Assembly (NCBI GenBank): GCA_016741995.1
Contig: JACVCO010000011.1
Span: 1-64,000, forward strand
From: Hydrogenophaga sp.
Lineage (GTDB): Bacteria; Pseudomonadota; Gammaproteobacteria; Burkholderiales; Burkholderiaceae_C
Length of the DNA: 64,000 nt
Reading direction: 5' to 3'
The notes beneath the pieces are model-generated. The model searched no databases. It was not told where the DNA came from and worked only from the letters and a program-made list of their open reading frames with translations. The number at the start of each line of letters is the position of its first letter. The stretch's first letter is position 1. This document shows, in pieces, positions 43,253 through 54,959 of the stretch. Made by a program: the position numbers and the translations under genes.

Positions 43253-44794
43253 TCAGCGCCAGGGCACGGGCGAGCGCGCCAGCGCGGCTTCCATCGTGGG
43301 CAGGGCCAGCAGGCCAGCGTCGAGCTGCGCCTGCAGCCCCGCCTGCCACTGCGCCACCCGCGCAGGCGCCACGGTGTCGGGCACCTGCGCGAGCAGGGCC
43401 TGCGCGGTGCTGAGGTCGTTGAGCTCGCCCAGCAGCGTCTGCGCTTCGGCCAGCGTGGCCGTGCTGCGCGCCACGCGCCGGGGCGGCAGCAGTGCGGCCA
43501 GAAACTCCTGGGCATAGCGCAGCTTCTTGAGTGCCAGACGCAGCTCGTGCCGGCCATCGGGCCCGAGGCGGCGCGCTTCACGCGCCTGTTCGCGCAGCCG
43601 CGCATGGCCGTCGTGCAAGCGCTGCTGGGCCCAGGCCGCGAGGTCGCTCACGCCGCGCGACGCGGGCAGCGCCAGCAGCGAGCGCGTGAAGGCCAGCACG
43701 CCGAGCGCGTGGCCGGGCGCCGCGAACAGCGCCACGGCCTGCCGGTTCGCGGCCACGCGTTGTGCGTGCACCCAATCGCGCAGTGCGCGGGCCTCGGGGC
43801 GCGCGTCGCCGTCGGGCAACAACCCGGGCAGCGTTTCGGTGGCGAACACATCCCAGTTGCGCGCCGCGCCCAGGCCGTCGGCCAGGGCCTTCCAGTGCGC
43901 GGACCAGTGCGCCACCCAGGGTGCAGGCAGGTGGGCACGGAACAGCCGCAGCCCGGTGCGCAGGCGGCGCAGCGCCACGCGCGCCTGGTGCACGAACTCG
44001 GGGTCGGGCAGGTGGCGCGCGTCGATGCCCGCGGCGAGCAGGCCGTCCTCGTTGGCCTGCAGGTGCGCCAGGCAGGCGAGGCAGGCCGTCTGGCAGGCCT
44101 CGCGCACGGCCATGTCGCCCCGCAGCGCCAGGGGGGCCGCCTTCAGCGGGCCGGGTTTTTCGCCACGGAACAGCGCGTAGCCACGCTCGGCCTTGCTGCG
44201 TTGCGCCGGCCGCAGCCGCAGCGCGCGTTCGCTGCGGCCTTCGGGGCCGAGCACCAGCGTGTGCGCGAGGTCGAGCAGCGCGTCGACCGGCCCGTCCAGC
44301 AACTCCAGCTCGACCTCGAGGATGCGTTCGCGGCGCGTGCGCCCACCCACCTCGGTGCGCAATTCCCCCTCGTCGAGCGCGAGCTCGATGCGCGCGCCGC
44401 CGTGCGCGAGCCGCCAGGTGCGGCGCGTGAAATCGGTGTGGAAGACCGGCACCAGCGAAGGCGCCCAGGCGTTGAGCCGCTGCGCGAGCGCGGCATCGTC
44501 GACGAAGCGCGCGAAATCGATCGCACCGCGCGGGCGCGGCACCTCCCACTCGCCCCGCTGCGACAGCCCGCCCACCGACTGCCCCGCGGTTTTCACGGTG
44601 AGCAGCACGCGCGCACCGGTGTGGCGCTCGCGCACGGCCATGCGCGCGCCACGCAGTTCCAGCGCGGTCGTGTCGAAATAGGTGTTGAGCAGGCGCGCGG
44701 CGGGCGCTTCGTTGCCCCGCAGCATGGGGTGCGCCAGCAGGCGCGGCAGATCCTGCGGGTGCAGGCTGAGTTTGATCTCGGTTTCCAGGGCCAT
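43253..44794 (-). CDS. CYTH-CHAD domain protein (inorganic triphosphatase-like)
   Basis: A 513-residue fusion. The N-terminal CYTH domain (about 1-200) starts with the ExExK motif ETEIK and has the Arg/Lys/Glu pairs of the triphosphate tunnel (RERHTGARVLLTVK, EWEVPRP, ARIELALDEGEL). A CHAD domain (about 215-510) holds the conserved histidines in HQARVALRRLRTGLRLF and LALKKLRYAQEF. E. coli YgiF has this architecture and hydrolyses inorganic tripolyphosphate; CHAD domains bind polyphosphate. The ATG at 44794 begins the motif. It converges on the GntR gene. Confidence 0.9.
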   Translation of the reverse strand: MALETEIKLSLHPQDLPRLLAHPMLRGNEAPAARLLNTYFDTTALELRGARMAVRERHTGARVLLTVKTAGQSVGGLSQRGEWEVPRPRGAIDFARFVDDAALAQRLNAWAPSLVPVFHTDFTRRTWRLAHGGARIELALDEGELRTEVGGRTRRERILEVELELLDGPVDALLDLAHTLVLGPEGRSERALRLRPAQRSKAERGYALFRGEKPGPLKAAPLALRGDMAVREACQTACLACLAHLQANEDGLLAAGIDARHLPDPEFVHQARVALRRLRTGLRLFRAHLPAPWVAHWSAHWKALADGLGAARNWDVFATETLPGLLPDGDARPEARALRDWVHAQRVAANRQAVALFAAPGHALGVLAFTRSLLALPASRGVSDLAAWAQQRLHDGHARLREQAREARRLGPDGRHELRLALKKLRYAQEFLAALLPPRRVARSTATLAEAQTLLGELNDLSTAQALLAQVPDTVAPARVAQWQAGLQAQLDAGLLALPTMEAALARSPVPWR

Positions 44795-44825
44795 GGCGGC
44801 GATCGGTGAGCGGGGGCAACGACCA

Positions 44826-44864
44826 TACCGTACATCCGGTAACGCGATCCACCTCAGGTAACGC
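44826..44864. promoter_or_regulatory. dyad TACCG-N6-CGGTA and GGTAACGC direct repeats
   Basis: The 200-nt divergent region between the CYTH-CHAD and CigR-like genes holds a 5-bp inverted repeat (44826-44841) and two copies of GGTAACGC (44838-44845 and 44857-44864), 19 bp apart. These are candidate regulator sites; nothing else is recognised there. Confidence 0.3.
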
Positions 44865-45002
44865 CAACCGCCTCACCACGGCCAACAATGCCACCGTGGC
44901 CCGTCCACCGATCGACGCCGCCGGCCGCCGGTCCCCTGTGGCGGATCGCGCCAGCGGGCCCGAACCAAGATGGTTTCACCGAGCGACCACCGGATGACCT
45001 CC

Positions 45003-45452
45003 ATGAACGTCTCGCATGTCCACCCAGGCCACGCCGCGCTGCTGGCCGCTGCCCTGCTGGCCCTGGGCGGCAACGCCGCGCTGGCCGAGAAGCCCCCGGG
45101 CGTGCCCCAGGCCCGCACCACCCCGCCGCCAGGCGGCAACGGCTACTTCACCCACGCCCAGCGCCGCGCCGTGGTGGCGTATTACGAGCCCCGCTTCAAG
45201 ACCGGGCAATGCCCACCCGGCCTGGCCCACCGCGACAACGCCTGCCTGCCGATGGCCGACAGCACCCCCTGGCGGCGCGGTGCGCCGTTGCCGGGCGACG
45301 CCGTGACCTACCCTGTGCCCCACGACGTGTCGCTGCGGCTGGGCCTGCCCCCCGAGGGCCACCGCTTCGTGCGGGTGGGCTCCGACATCCTGCTGCTTGC
45401 CATCGATGGCGGTGTCGTGATCGACGCCATCGACGACCTGAGCCGGCCGTGA
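45003..45452 (+). CDS. CigR/RcnB-family envelope protein
   Basis: A 149-residue secreted or inner-membrane protein with a signal peptide (about 1-28, ending NAALA), a Pro-rich stretch, and a C-terminal domain ending GLPPEGHRFVRVGSDILLLAIDGGVVIDAI. That ending is the hallmark of the RcnB/CigR family, in which members have been linked to nickel/cobalt homeostasis or anti-virulence. The function here is open. Start 45003 is chosen; 44994 adds three residues. The stop overlaps the GTG of the next gene. Confidence 0.75.
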   Translation: MNVSHVHPGHAALLAAALLALGGNAALAEKPPGVPQARTTPPPGGNGYFTHAQRRAVVAYYEPRFKTGQCPPGLAHRDNACLPMADSTPWRRGAPLPGDAVTYPVPHDVSLRLGLPPEGHRFVRVGSDILLLAIDGGVVIDAIDDLSRP

Positions 45453-46276
45453 AGCGCCGCGCCCTGGCCCTCGCGGCCTTGCTCGCGGTGCCCGTTGTGT
45501 CCGCACAGGAACAGCGCGACGACGTGAAGCTCGACGCCAGCCGCGACTACCTGATCGGCCTGTCGGTGAACTCGGGGCGCGATCCGTTCGGTGATTCGCG
45601 ACAGGAGGTCCGCGCAGGGGGCATCTGGGCCTTCCAGCTCGGGCGTTTCCGCTTCGCAAGTTCCGGCGCGAGCGCGCTGCTCTACCAGGGCCGCGAAACG
45701 GTGGACAGCGGCGTGAGCACGGTGCTCGCGCGCAGCGACAAGTTTTCGCTCAACACCTCGCTCTCGATCGACGAGGGCCGCGACTGGGCCGACGAGGACG
45801 ACCCGCGCTTCGACGGTCTGCCCAAGGTGCGCACCACGCTGCGCGGGCGGGTCACCGTGGGCTACACGCTGAGCCCGGGCTGGAGCAGTTCCCTGCGCGC
45901 CTCGCAGGACCTGCTGGGCCGCGACGGCGGACTGCGCCTGGACGCCGGGTTGAACTACCGCCGGCGGATATCCCGCGACACGCATTGGGACCTGTCGTTC
46001 GGCGCCGGCTGGGCCAATGGCACCTACCGGCAGACGCACTACGGCGTCTCGGCCCAGGGCGCGGCGAACAGCGGCTTGCCCGCCTACGCGATCGGTTCGG
46101 GCTTCGACACGCTGTCCGTGGGCTGGCGCATCACCTCGGCGCTGAGCCAGCGCTGGGTGGCCTACGCGGGCGTGGGCGCGAGCCAATTGCAGGGCGCGGT
46201 GCGGCGCAGCCCGCTCACCACCACGCCCACCACGGTCGGTGCCACGGTGGGTGTGGCTTACCGCAACGTGCGCTGA
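45449..46276 (+). CDS. MipA/OmpV-like outer-membrane barrel protein
   Basis: A 275-residue protein with a signal peptide (RRALALAALLAVPVVSAQ), followed by alternating hydrophobic beta strands and a barrel-like C-terminus (VGATVGVAYRNVR). The repeated pattern of strands and turns such as LGRDGGLRLDAGLNYRRRIS and DTHWDLSFGAGWANGTY fits the MipA/OmpV family of scaffolding or porin-like proteins. The GTG start at 45449 overlaps the upstream stop, coupling the two envelope genes. Function not established; the barrel call is fairly firm. Confidence 0.75.
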   Translation: MKRRALALAALLAVPVVSAQEQRDDVKLDASRDYLIGLSVNSGRDPFGDSRQEVRAGGIWAFQLGRFRFASSGASALLYQGRETVDSGVSTVLARSDKFSLNTSLSIDEGRDWADEDDPRFDGLPKVRTTLRGRVTVGYTLSPGWSSSLRASQDLLGRDGGLRLDAGLNYRRRISRDTHWDLSFGAGWANGTYRQTHYGVSAQGAANSGLPAYAIGSGFDTLSVGWRITSALSQRWVAYAGVGASQLQGAVRRSPLTTTPTTVGATVGVAYRNVR

Positions 46277-46279
46277 GGT

Positions 46280-49327
<3,048 letters not shown>

Positions 49328-49512
49328 GGGTCCGGGGGTGTCGAGGGGAACCCGACATGATAAGCCTCGGCCACTTCCCGGCCGGCCCTCCCCGGCCGGC
49401 CCGCCACCTTGGCCGACAATACGCGGCCGCCGTCCGCCCCCTCGCCACCTTGACCGCCTCGCGCACCGCTTCCCCCGACACCGCCGCTGCGCCACCCGAC
49501 GCGCCCCAGCGC

Positions 49513-50691
49513 ATGACGCCCGTCGAACGCCGCACCAGCGCCGCGCTGGCCTCGGTCTATGCCCTGCGCATGCTGGGCCTGTTCATCGTGCTGCCCGTGT
49601 TCGCGCTGCAGGCACACCACTACCCGGGCGGTGACGACCCGTTTCTGGTGGGGTTGGCCATGGGCATCTACGGCCTCACACAAGCCTTGCTGCAGGTGCC
49701 GCTGGGCATGGCCTCCGACCGCATCGGCCGCAAGCCGGTGATCCTCGCGGGCCTCGCCCTGTTCGTCGTCGGCAGCGTGGTGGCCGCCTGGGCGCCCAGC
49801 ATGGCCTGGCTGGTGGTGGGCCGCGCGCTGCAGGGCGCGGGCGCCATCTCGGCCGCCGTCACCGCGCTGCTGGCGGATCTCACACGCGATGCGGTGCGCA
49901 CCAAGGCCATGGCGCTGGTGGGCGTGAGCATCGCGCTGATGTTCGCGCTCTCGCTCGTGGCCGCGCCCATGCTGGTGGCGCACGTGGGGCTGTCGGGCTT
50001 GTTCGTGGTCACCGCGGCGCTTTCGCTCGCGGCCATGGCCGTGGTGGCCTGGGTGGTGCCGCCCGAGACGGTGCGGCACGCCGACGCGCCGCGCGCGCGC
50101 CTGCCCGAGGTGCTGCGCCACCCCGACCTGCGGCGCGTGAACCTGGGCGTGTTCGTCCTGCACGCGGCGCAGATCATGACCTGGCTCTCGGTGCCTGCCC
50201 TGTTGCTGCAGGCCGGGCTGGAGACCGCGCGCCACTGGCAGGTCTACCTGCCCGCGGTGCTCGCCTCGCTGCTGATCGTGGGCGGCCTGCTGTTCAGGCT
50301 CGAGCGGCATGGCCATTTCCGGGCCGTGTACCTGGGTGCGATCGCGCTCATCGGCCTGGTGCAACTGGCCCTGCTGACGCAACTGCAGCAGCCGGCAATC
50401 CCGCTGCTGGGCGTGCTGCTGTGCCTGTACTTCGTGGGTTTCAACACGCAGGAGGCCAGCCAGCCCAGCCTGGTTTCCCGGCTGGCATCACCGCACCAGC
50501 GCGGCACCGCGCTGGGCGTCTACAACACGCTGATGTCGCTCGGCATCTTCGCCGGTGGCGCGCTCGGCGGCCTGGTCGCCAGGGCCTGGGGGCCGGCCGG
50601 CATCCTCGGGCTGAGCGCCGCGCTCACGCTGGTGTGGCTGCTGGCGGCCTGGCCCATGAAGCCGGTCGCGCTCGGTTCAGCGCGGGCCTGA
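49513..50691 (+). CDS. MFS transporter, YajR-like
   Basis: A 392-residue major facilitator with 12 predicted helices. The cytoplasmic loop motif between helices 2 and 3 is [13 protein letters not shown], and helix 4 carries [24 protein letters not shown], typical of the drug:H+ antiporter group; YajR-like proteins are closest by memory, though the extra C-terminal domain of E. coli YajR is absent. The ATG at 49513 gives a standard N-terminus ([19 protein letters not shown]); an in-frame ATG at 49357 would add a tail overlapping uvrA. The substrate is unknown. Its end overlaps the convergent ClC gene by 15 nt. Confidence 0.87.
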   Translation: MTPVERRTSAALASVYALRMLGLFIVLPVFALQAHHYPGGDDPFLVGLAMGIYGLTQALLQVPLGMASDRIGRKPVILAGLALFVVGSVVAAWAPSMAWLVVGRALQGAGAISAAVTALLADLTRDAVRTKAMALVGVSIALMFALSLVAAPMLVAHVGLSGLFVVTAALSLAAMAVVAWVVPPETVRHADAPRARLPEVLRHPDLRRVNLGVFVLHAAQIMTWLSVPALLLQAGLETARHWQVYLPAVLASLLIVGGLLFRLERHGHFRAVYLGAIALIGLVQLALLTQLQQPAIPLLGVLLCLYFVGFNTQEASQPSLVSRLASPHQRGTALGVYNTLMSLGIFAGGALGGLVARAWGPAGILGLSAALTLVWLLAAWPMKPVALGSARA

Positions 50692-52032
50692 ACCGTCCAC
50701 CGTGGGCTCGCGCAGCGAGCGCATCATGAACAGCGCCATGGTGCTGTAGAGCGGGCGGCTGATCATTCGGGAGACCAGGCTCGCCAACAGCGCGCAGGCA
50801 ATGAGGCTGAGCACCATGCCGTGGCCTTCGGTCATCTCCATCACGATGATCATGGCGGTGATCGGCGCCTGCGTGACCGCGGCCAGCAGGCCGCACATGC
50901 CCAGCGCCACGAGCGCGGTGCCATGCGGCGAACCCAGCAGCCAGGCCACGTCGGCCGCCACGCCCGCGCCCAGCGACAGGCTGGGCCCGAAGACCCCACC
51001 AGGCACACCGGCCCAGGCCGACAGCCACGACGCCACGAACTTGAGGAAGGTGAACACCAGCGGCTGGTGCGCGGCAGCGGGGTCGGCTGTGGCGGCCAGC
51101 AGCTCGCGCGTGTGCTCGTGGCCGACACCGACGGCACTGCCGCCGCTGATCACCGCGATCAGGCCCACAACGAACCCGCACATGGCGGCGAAGGCGACCG
51201 GCCTTTTGCGCCGGTAGGCACAGAAGCGGTCGGGCAGACCGGTGAACGAAGCCAGCATCAGGCGCGACAACAGGCCACCGATGAGACCGCAGGCGATCGC
51301 CACCATCAGGCCGGGGCCGAGCAAGGCCCACCAGGACAGCCCGTCGACACGAAACCGCCCGAAGGCGGACAGGTTGCCGAATGCCGAGACCGCCACCAGG
51401 CCGGCGATCACGATCGCCGCGAGCATGAGGCCGCTGCTGCGTTCGTTGAGCCGGCGCGAGAGCTCCTCGATCGCGAACACGATGCCCCCCAGCGGTGTGT
51501 TGAAGGCCGCAGCGATACCGGCCGCGCCACCGGCCACGAGCAGTTCGCGGTCACTGATGCCCGAGCCGGGGGACAGCCAGCGGCGCGCATGCAGCATCAC
51601 CCCCGCGGCCACCTGCACCGACGGCCCCTGCCTCCCCACCGACAACCCCGCGAGCAGCGCACCCGAGACCGCCAGGATCTTGGCGATGGTGACCTTGATC
51701 GAAACGAAGCGCGGCCGCTCGGCGATCGGCGTGGCCGGATCGAGTGCCACCAGCACCTGCGGCACCCCCGAGCCGCCCGCACCGGGTGCCCAGCGGCGGA
51801 TGCACCAGACGACCAGCGCGGTGACCGCGGGCGTCCAGACCAGCGGCGTCCACCAGGCCAGCGAGCGCAGCGCACCGTAAGCCTGCGTCGCGGCATCGGC
51901 CAGCAGCGTGAGCGACACCACCGCCAGCCCCGCCACCACCGCGCAAGCGAGCACGATCGCGCGGTCCAGCCACTGCCGCCCCCCACCCAGTTCATCGCGC
52001 AGGTTCTGGAGGAAGTCGGGCTCGCCTTTCAT
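50677..52032 (-). CDS. ClC-family chloride channel/transporter
   Basis: A 451-residue membrane protein of the ClC family, which moves chloride or exchanges it for protons. Family motifs: GSGVPQV (selectivity), [13 protein letters not shown], the internal proton glutamate in [10 protein letters not shown], and the pore Tyr region [11 protein letters not shown]. The external gating motif, normally GREGP, reads GRQGP here (about residue 148): the gating Glu is Gln, which in studied ClC exchangers abolishes proton coupling. The protein may therefore work as a channel-like chloride pathway. The ATG at 52032 is preceded by a short intergenic region shared with ssb. Confidence 0.9.
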   Translation of the reverse strand: MKGEPDFLQNLRDELGGGRQWLDRAIVLACAVVAGLAVVSLTLLADAATQAYGALRSLAWWTPLVWTPAVTALVVWCIRRWAPGAGGSGVPQVLVALDPATPIAERPRFVSIKVTIAKILAVSGALLAGLSVGRQGPSVQVAAGVMLHARRWLSPGSGISDRELLVAGGAAGIAAAFNTPLGGIVFAIEELSRRLNERSSGLMLAAIVIAGLVAVSAFGNLSAFGRFRVDGLSWWALLGPGLMVAIACGLIGGLLSRLMLASFTGLPDRFCAYRRKRPVAFAAMCGFVVGLIAVISGGSAVGVGHEHTRELLAATADPAAAHQPLVFTFLKFVASWLSAWAGVPGGVFGPSLSLGAGVAADVAWLLGSPHGTALVALGMCGLLAAVTQAPITAMIIVMEMTEGHGMVLSLIACALLASLVSRMISRPLYSTMALFMMRSLREPTVDGSGPR

Positions 52033-52154
52033 GGTTGGCCAGTGTAAGACCCGGCGATACGGCACCCCGGCCCCGCGTGCCGGCTTACGGCACAATGACC
52101 GACCGGTTTTTCCCGCGCGAACCCGCGCACGCCTCCCTCCTCAGGACACCTGCC

Positions 52155-52658
52155 ATGGCATCCGTCAACAAAGTCATCCTCGTCGGCAACTGCGGCCGCG
52201 ACCCCGAGATCCGCTACCTGCCCTCCGGCCAGGCCGTTGCCAACGTAAGCGTGGCCACCTCCAGCCGGCGCAAGGACCGCAACAGCGGCGAGACGATCGA
52301 AGACACGCAATGGCACCGCGTCACGTTCTACGACCGCCTCGCGGAAATCGCCGGCGAGTACGTCAAGAAGGGCCGCCCGATCTATGTCGAGGGCCGATTG
52401 AAGTACGGCAAGTACACCGACCAGGCGGGTGTCGAGCGCAACACGGTGGACATCATCGCCACCGAACTGCAGTTGCTGGGCGGCCGTGAGGGCATGGGTG
52501 GCGGCGGCGACGACGGCGCCGGCTCGGGTGGCGGCTACACGCCCCGCGCCAGCGCACCGCGCGCACCGGCCCCCGCCGCGCGGCCCGCACCGGCCCCTGC
52601 GCCGGCGGCGCGCCAGTCCACCGGCTTCGACGACATGGACGACGACATTCCTTTCTGA
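52155..52658 (+). CDS. ssb: single-stranded DNA-binding protein
   Basis: A 167-residue SSB: OB fold at about 1-110 ([45 protein letters not shown]), a Gly/Pro/Ala-rich flexible linker (about 115-155), and the acidic tip DDMDDDIPF that recruits repair and replication proteins. It protects single-stranded DNA. Being near uvrA is typical for proteobacteria, although here an MFS and a ClC gene intervene. A clear terminator follows at 52681-52712. Confidence 0.97.
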   Translation: MASVNKVILVGNCGRDPEIRYLPSGQAVANVSVATSSRRKDRNSGETIEDTQWHRVTFYDRLAEIAGEYVKKGRPIYVEGRLKYGKYTDQAGVERNTVDIIATELQLLGGREGMGGGGDDGAGSGGGYTPRASAPRAPAPAARPAPAPAPAARQSTGFDDMDDDIPF

Positions 52659-52680
52659 ACATCGGCGAAACACGTACGCT

Positions 52681-52712
52681 GGCCCATCGCCGCAAGGCAA
52701 TGGGCCTTTTTT
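52681..52712 (+). terminator. rho-independent terminator of ssb
   Basis: GGCCCAT (52681-52687) pairs with ATGGGCC (52700-52706), extended inward past one mismatch by GCC/GGC closing a GCAA tetraloop, then six T residues. It lies 22 nt after the ssb stop. Confidence 0.85.
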
Positions 52713-52747
52713 CCGAACCTCCTCCCATTCCCGCCAAAGAGGTTTCC

Positions 52748-53407
52748 ATGATTCGAGTGGTCGTTGCGGAAGATCACGCCCTGGTGCGGCAAGGCATTGC
52801 CATGCTGCTGCAATCGGCCGGTGGCTTTCAACTGGTTGCCGAAACCGCCAAAGGCAGCGACGTGGAACTGCTCGTGCAATTCCACAAACCCGATCTGCTG
52901 CTGCTGGACCTGGCGCTCAGCGACAGTTCCGGCATCGAGGTCGCCCGCAAGGTGCGGCGCGTGGCGCCCGCGGTGCGCATCCTTGTGGTCACCGGCAACG
53001 TCTACCCGGGCTCTGTGGCCAACGCGTTCAGTGCCGGGGCGAACGGCTTCGTGCTCAAGCACGAACAGGGGTCGGAACTGCTGGACGCGATCCAGATCGT
53101 GATGGCCGGGCGCCAGTACGTCAGCCCGCAGGTGGCCAAAGGGCTGGACAACTCGGCCAGCAAGCGCCCCAATGCCATCGGCCTGCCACAGCAACTCACA
53201 CGGCGCGAGCAACAGATCGTGCGCCTGATCGCACGCGGCAGCACCAACCAGGAAATCGCCGACGACCTGCACATCAGCGTGCTGACAGCCCGCAAGCACC
53301 GCCAGAACGTCATGCTCAAACTGGGGTTGCACAACGGCGCGGAGATTGCGGCCTACGCCATGCAGTCGGGCCTGATGGAAGCGCCCGACATCGACTCCAA
53401 CCTCTGA
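52748..53407 (+). CDS. LuxR-type (NarL family) response regulator
   Basis: A 219-residue regulator. Receiver domain at about 1-120 with AEDH at 7-10 and phospho-acceptor Asp54 (LLLDLALSDSSG), then a LuxR helix-turn-helix at about 150-205 (LTRREQQIVRLIARGSTNQEIADDLHISVLTARKHRQNV). AAGAGGTTTCC precedes the ATG. Its likely partner is the hybrid histidine kinase 1.5 kb downstream, and a 20-bp dyad found twice in the intervening intergenic regions is a candidate binding site. Target genes would then be the two unknown proteins between them and the kinase itself. Confidence 0.9.
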   Translation: MIRVVVAEDHALVRQGIAMLLQSAGGFQLVAETAKGSDVELLVQFHKPDLLLLDLALSDSSGIEVARKVRRVAPAVRILVVTGNVYPGSVANAFSAGANGFVLKHEQGSELLDAIQIVMAGRQYVSPQVAKGLDNSASKRPNAIGLPQQLTRREQQIVRLIARGSTNQEIADDLHISVLTARKHRQNVMLKLGLHNGAEIAAYAMQSGLMEAPDIDSNL

Positions 53408-53458
53408 CCGCGCCTCGAGCGCGCTGCGCGGAACGGCCTTCGCCAGGGGAGGAATCAA

Positions 53459-53478
53459 AATAGTGCTCGCGCATTATT
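53459..53478. promoter_or_regulatory. 20-bp dyad, copy 1
   Basis: AATAGTGCTCGCGCATTATT; symmetric core AATA-N2-GC-N4-GC-N2-TATT. The reverse complement matches the element at 54894-54913 in 18 of 20 positions. It lies 95 nt upstream of the 136-residue protein gene, in an otherwise featureless 166-nt gap. Confidence 0.6.
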
Positions 53479-53573
53479 GGGTTGCGCCGGGCCTCTCCAG
53501 ATACTCGCCTCACGCTGAACGTACGTTCAACCATCTTCGATCAGCGCCAACGATCGCAAGCGAGGCATACACC

Positions 53574-53984
53574 ATGAGACAAGCACTGGCCACCGGCGTC
53601 ATGGAACGTCTGGGCATCCGACAACCCCCCGGCATGGAAGCGGACGATCGCGTCGATTCCGACATCGCCCCCGGCTCGATCGCGGCGGACTACGAATCGC
53701 TGATCACCGAATGCTTTCATCTGCTCGGCTTGACGCCGGACCTGGTGCGCGTGAGCGTGCGGCCGGTCGGCGTGAACCCCGCGGGGCTCGACATCTACGC
53801 CGCGTTCATCAAGGTGCAGCGCTGGGCGCCCTGTGTCATCGACATGCTGGCCCGCATGCCCTACATCGAAAAGAAGGTCGGCAAGGGCATCCGGCAGAGC
53901 TGCATGCTGCGCTACAGCGCCTTTGCCGGTCTCTGGTTCCGCACCCCGCCCCACATCGAGAACGAACCGGCCACCGTGCATTGA
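53574..53984 (+). CDS. hypothetical protein (136 aa)
   Basis: A soluble-looking 136-residue protein I cannot assign. The N-terminal 35 residues are acidic and probably disordered. A compact region follows: ADYESLITECFHLLGLTPDLV, VSVRPVGVNPAGLDIYAAFIKV, MLARMPYIEKKVGKGIRQ, with no membrane helix or signal. The ATG at 53574 is chosen for codon use and spacing; a GTG at 53463 inside the dyad region is less likely. It sits between a response regulator and its probable kinase behind a shared operator-like dyad, so it may be a regulon member or accessory signalling protein. Confidence 0.6.
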   Translation: MRQALATGVMERLGIRQPPGMEADDRVDSDIAPGSIAADYESLITECFHLLGLTPDLVRVSVRPVGVNPAGLDIYAAFIKVQRWAPCVIDMLARMPYIEKKVGKGIRQSCMLRYSAFAGLWFRTPPHIENEPATVH

Positions 53985-54008
53985 CCGGCCGCACAGCAAG
54001 CCCCAACG

Positions 54009-54037
54009 ATCGCGCCACCCGGCGCGATTGGCCTTTT
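54009..54037. terminator. terminator between convergent hypothetical genes
   Basis: Perfect 8-bp stem ATCGCGCC (54009-54016) / GGCGCGAT (54021-54028), loop ACCC, followed by TGGCCTTTTC. It lies 24 nt after the 136-residue gene and directly before the end of the opposing gene. Confidence 0.75.
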
Positions 54038-54834
54038 CAGGACGGACGAAACGACGGGAGATCCGCCAGCACATGCAGCATGTGATGCGCACCAGCCCGC
54101 TCGGCCTCGGCCACGAGCAGCGATTGGCGACTGAGGAACTCCTCGAACATCGCCAGGGCCAGCGCGTCCACAGGCAGCGGGCCACCGCGGCCATCGCGTT
54201 CGGCACGCTGGCGGCGCTCGCGCGCGGCCAGCGCCGGCCCCACCCGGCCCTGGCAACGCCGGTGGGCCACCATGTAGGCCTCGAGCACGGCCTCGAACCG
54301 CTCCGTGGGCACGGCCACACCCGAACGAACGAAGGCGGACATCAGGGCCTGGTGCTGCGTGGGCGTCAAGGGCGGGGGCAGGCCCAGTTGGGGGTCCAGC
54401 TGCGTGGGCAAGAGGTGCGTCAGGCGGGTGAATCGCTGGCCCATGCGCCGCCATTGCAGCTGGGCCTCGTCCACACAGGCCTGCACCGAGATCTCCACCG
54501 ATCGCAGCATCTGGTGTTCATCCGCCCAGGCGGGGCGCACCGGCTCGCGCCCCCGCGCCACCTGCATCACGCGCTCGACGTGCTGGCGCAGGCTCAGCGC
54601 AACAAAGAACTGGCGCCGGGCGCCAACGAGGCGGCCGCAGACGTCGGCCGCCTCGGCCAGGCGTTCGATACCGACCGGTGGATCGAGCGGCGCCGCCAGC
54701 ACGGCCACGTGATGCAGCACCTGAGCGACCGACAGCGCGGGCGCAACCGTTGGCGCGTTGGCCACAGGGCGCGAGCGCCCGTCGACATCCGGCCGGTGGG
54801 CCTGAGGGGTGGGTGCGTGCGGTGCGAGGAACAT
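54037..54834 (-). CDS. hypothetical protein (265 aa), helical
   Basis: A 265-residue protein of unrecognised family. After a Pro/Ala-rich N-terminus (about 1-40) it is largely helical and charged: VAQVLHHVAVLAAPLDPPVGIERLAEAADV, VARGREPVRPAWADEHQML, FEAVLEAYMVAHRRCQGRVGPALAARE. There is no signal or membrane segment. Codon use and the terminator at its 3' end support a real gene. It is divergent from the hybrid kinase gene with a 20-bp dyad between them, so both may answer to the same regulator. The start (54834) is the first ATG in good context; others are possible. Confidence 0.5.
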   Translation of the reverse strand: MFLAPHAPTPQAHRPDVDGRSRPVANAPTVAPALSVAQVLHHVAVLAAPLDPPVGIERLAEAADVCGRLVGARRQFFVALSLRQHVERVMQVARGREPVRPAWADEHQMLRSVEISVQACVDEAQLQWRRMGQRFTRLTHLLPTQLDPQLGLPPPLTPTQHQALMSAFVRSGVAVPTERFEAVLEAYMVAHRRCQGRVGPALAARERRQRAERDGRGGPLPVDALALAMFEEFLSRQSLLVAEAERAGAHHMLHVLADLPSFRPS

Positions 54835-54893
54835 CGGTCGGGCACTCCGTTGCGGGGGTGCGCCCAAGTCTTGGCCTTGCCTGTCGGCGACTG

Positions 54894-54913
54894 AATAATG
54901 CGCAAGCGCTATT
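54894..54913. promoter_or_regulatory. 20-bp dyad, copy 2
   Basis: AATAATGCGCAAGCGCTATT, core AATA-N2-GC-N4-GC-N2-TATT, in the divergent region between the 265-residue gene (59 nt away) and the hybrid kinase gene (46 nt away). It matches copy 1 (53459-53478, inverted) in 18 of 20 bases. Confidence 0.6.
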
Positions 54914-54959
54914 TTTCCGAACCGCCCGTGGCAATGTCTTCGGGCGCTGGAGCCGTGTG

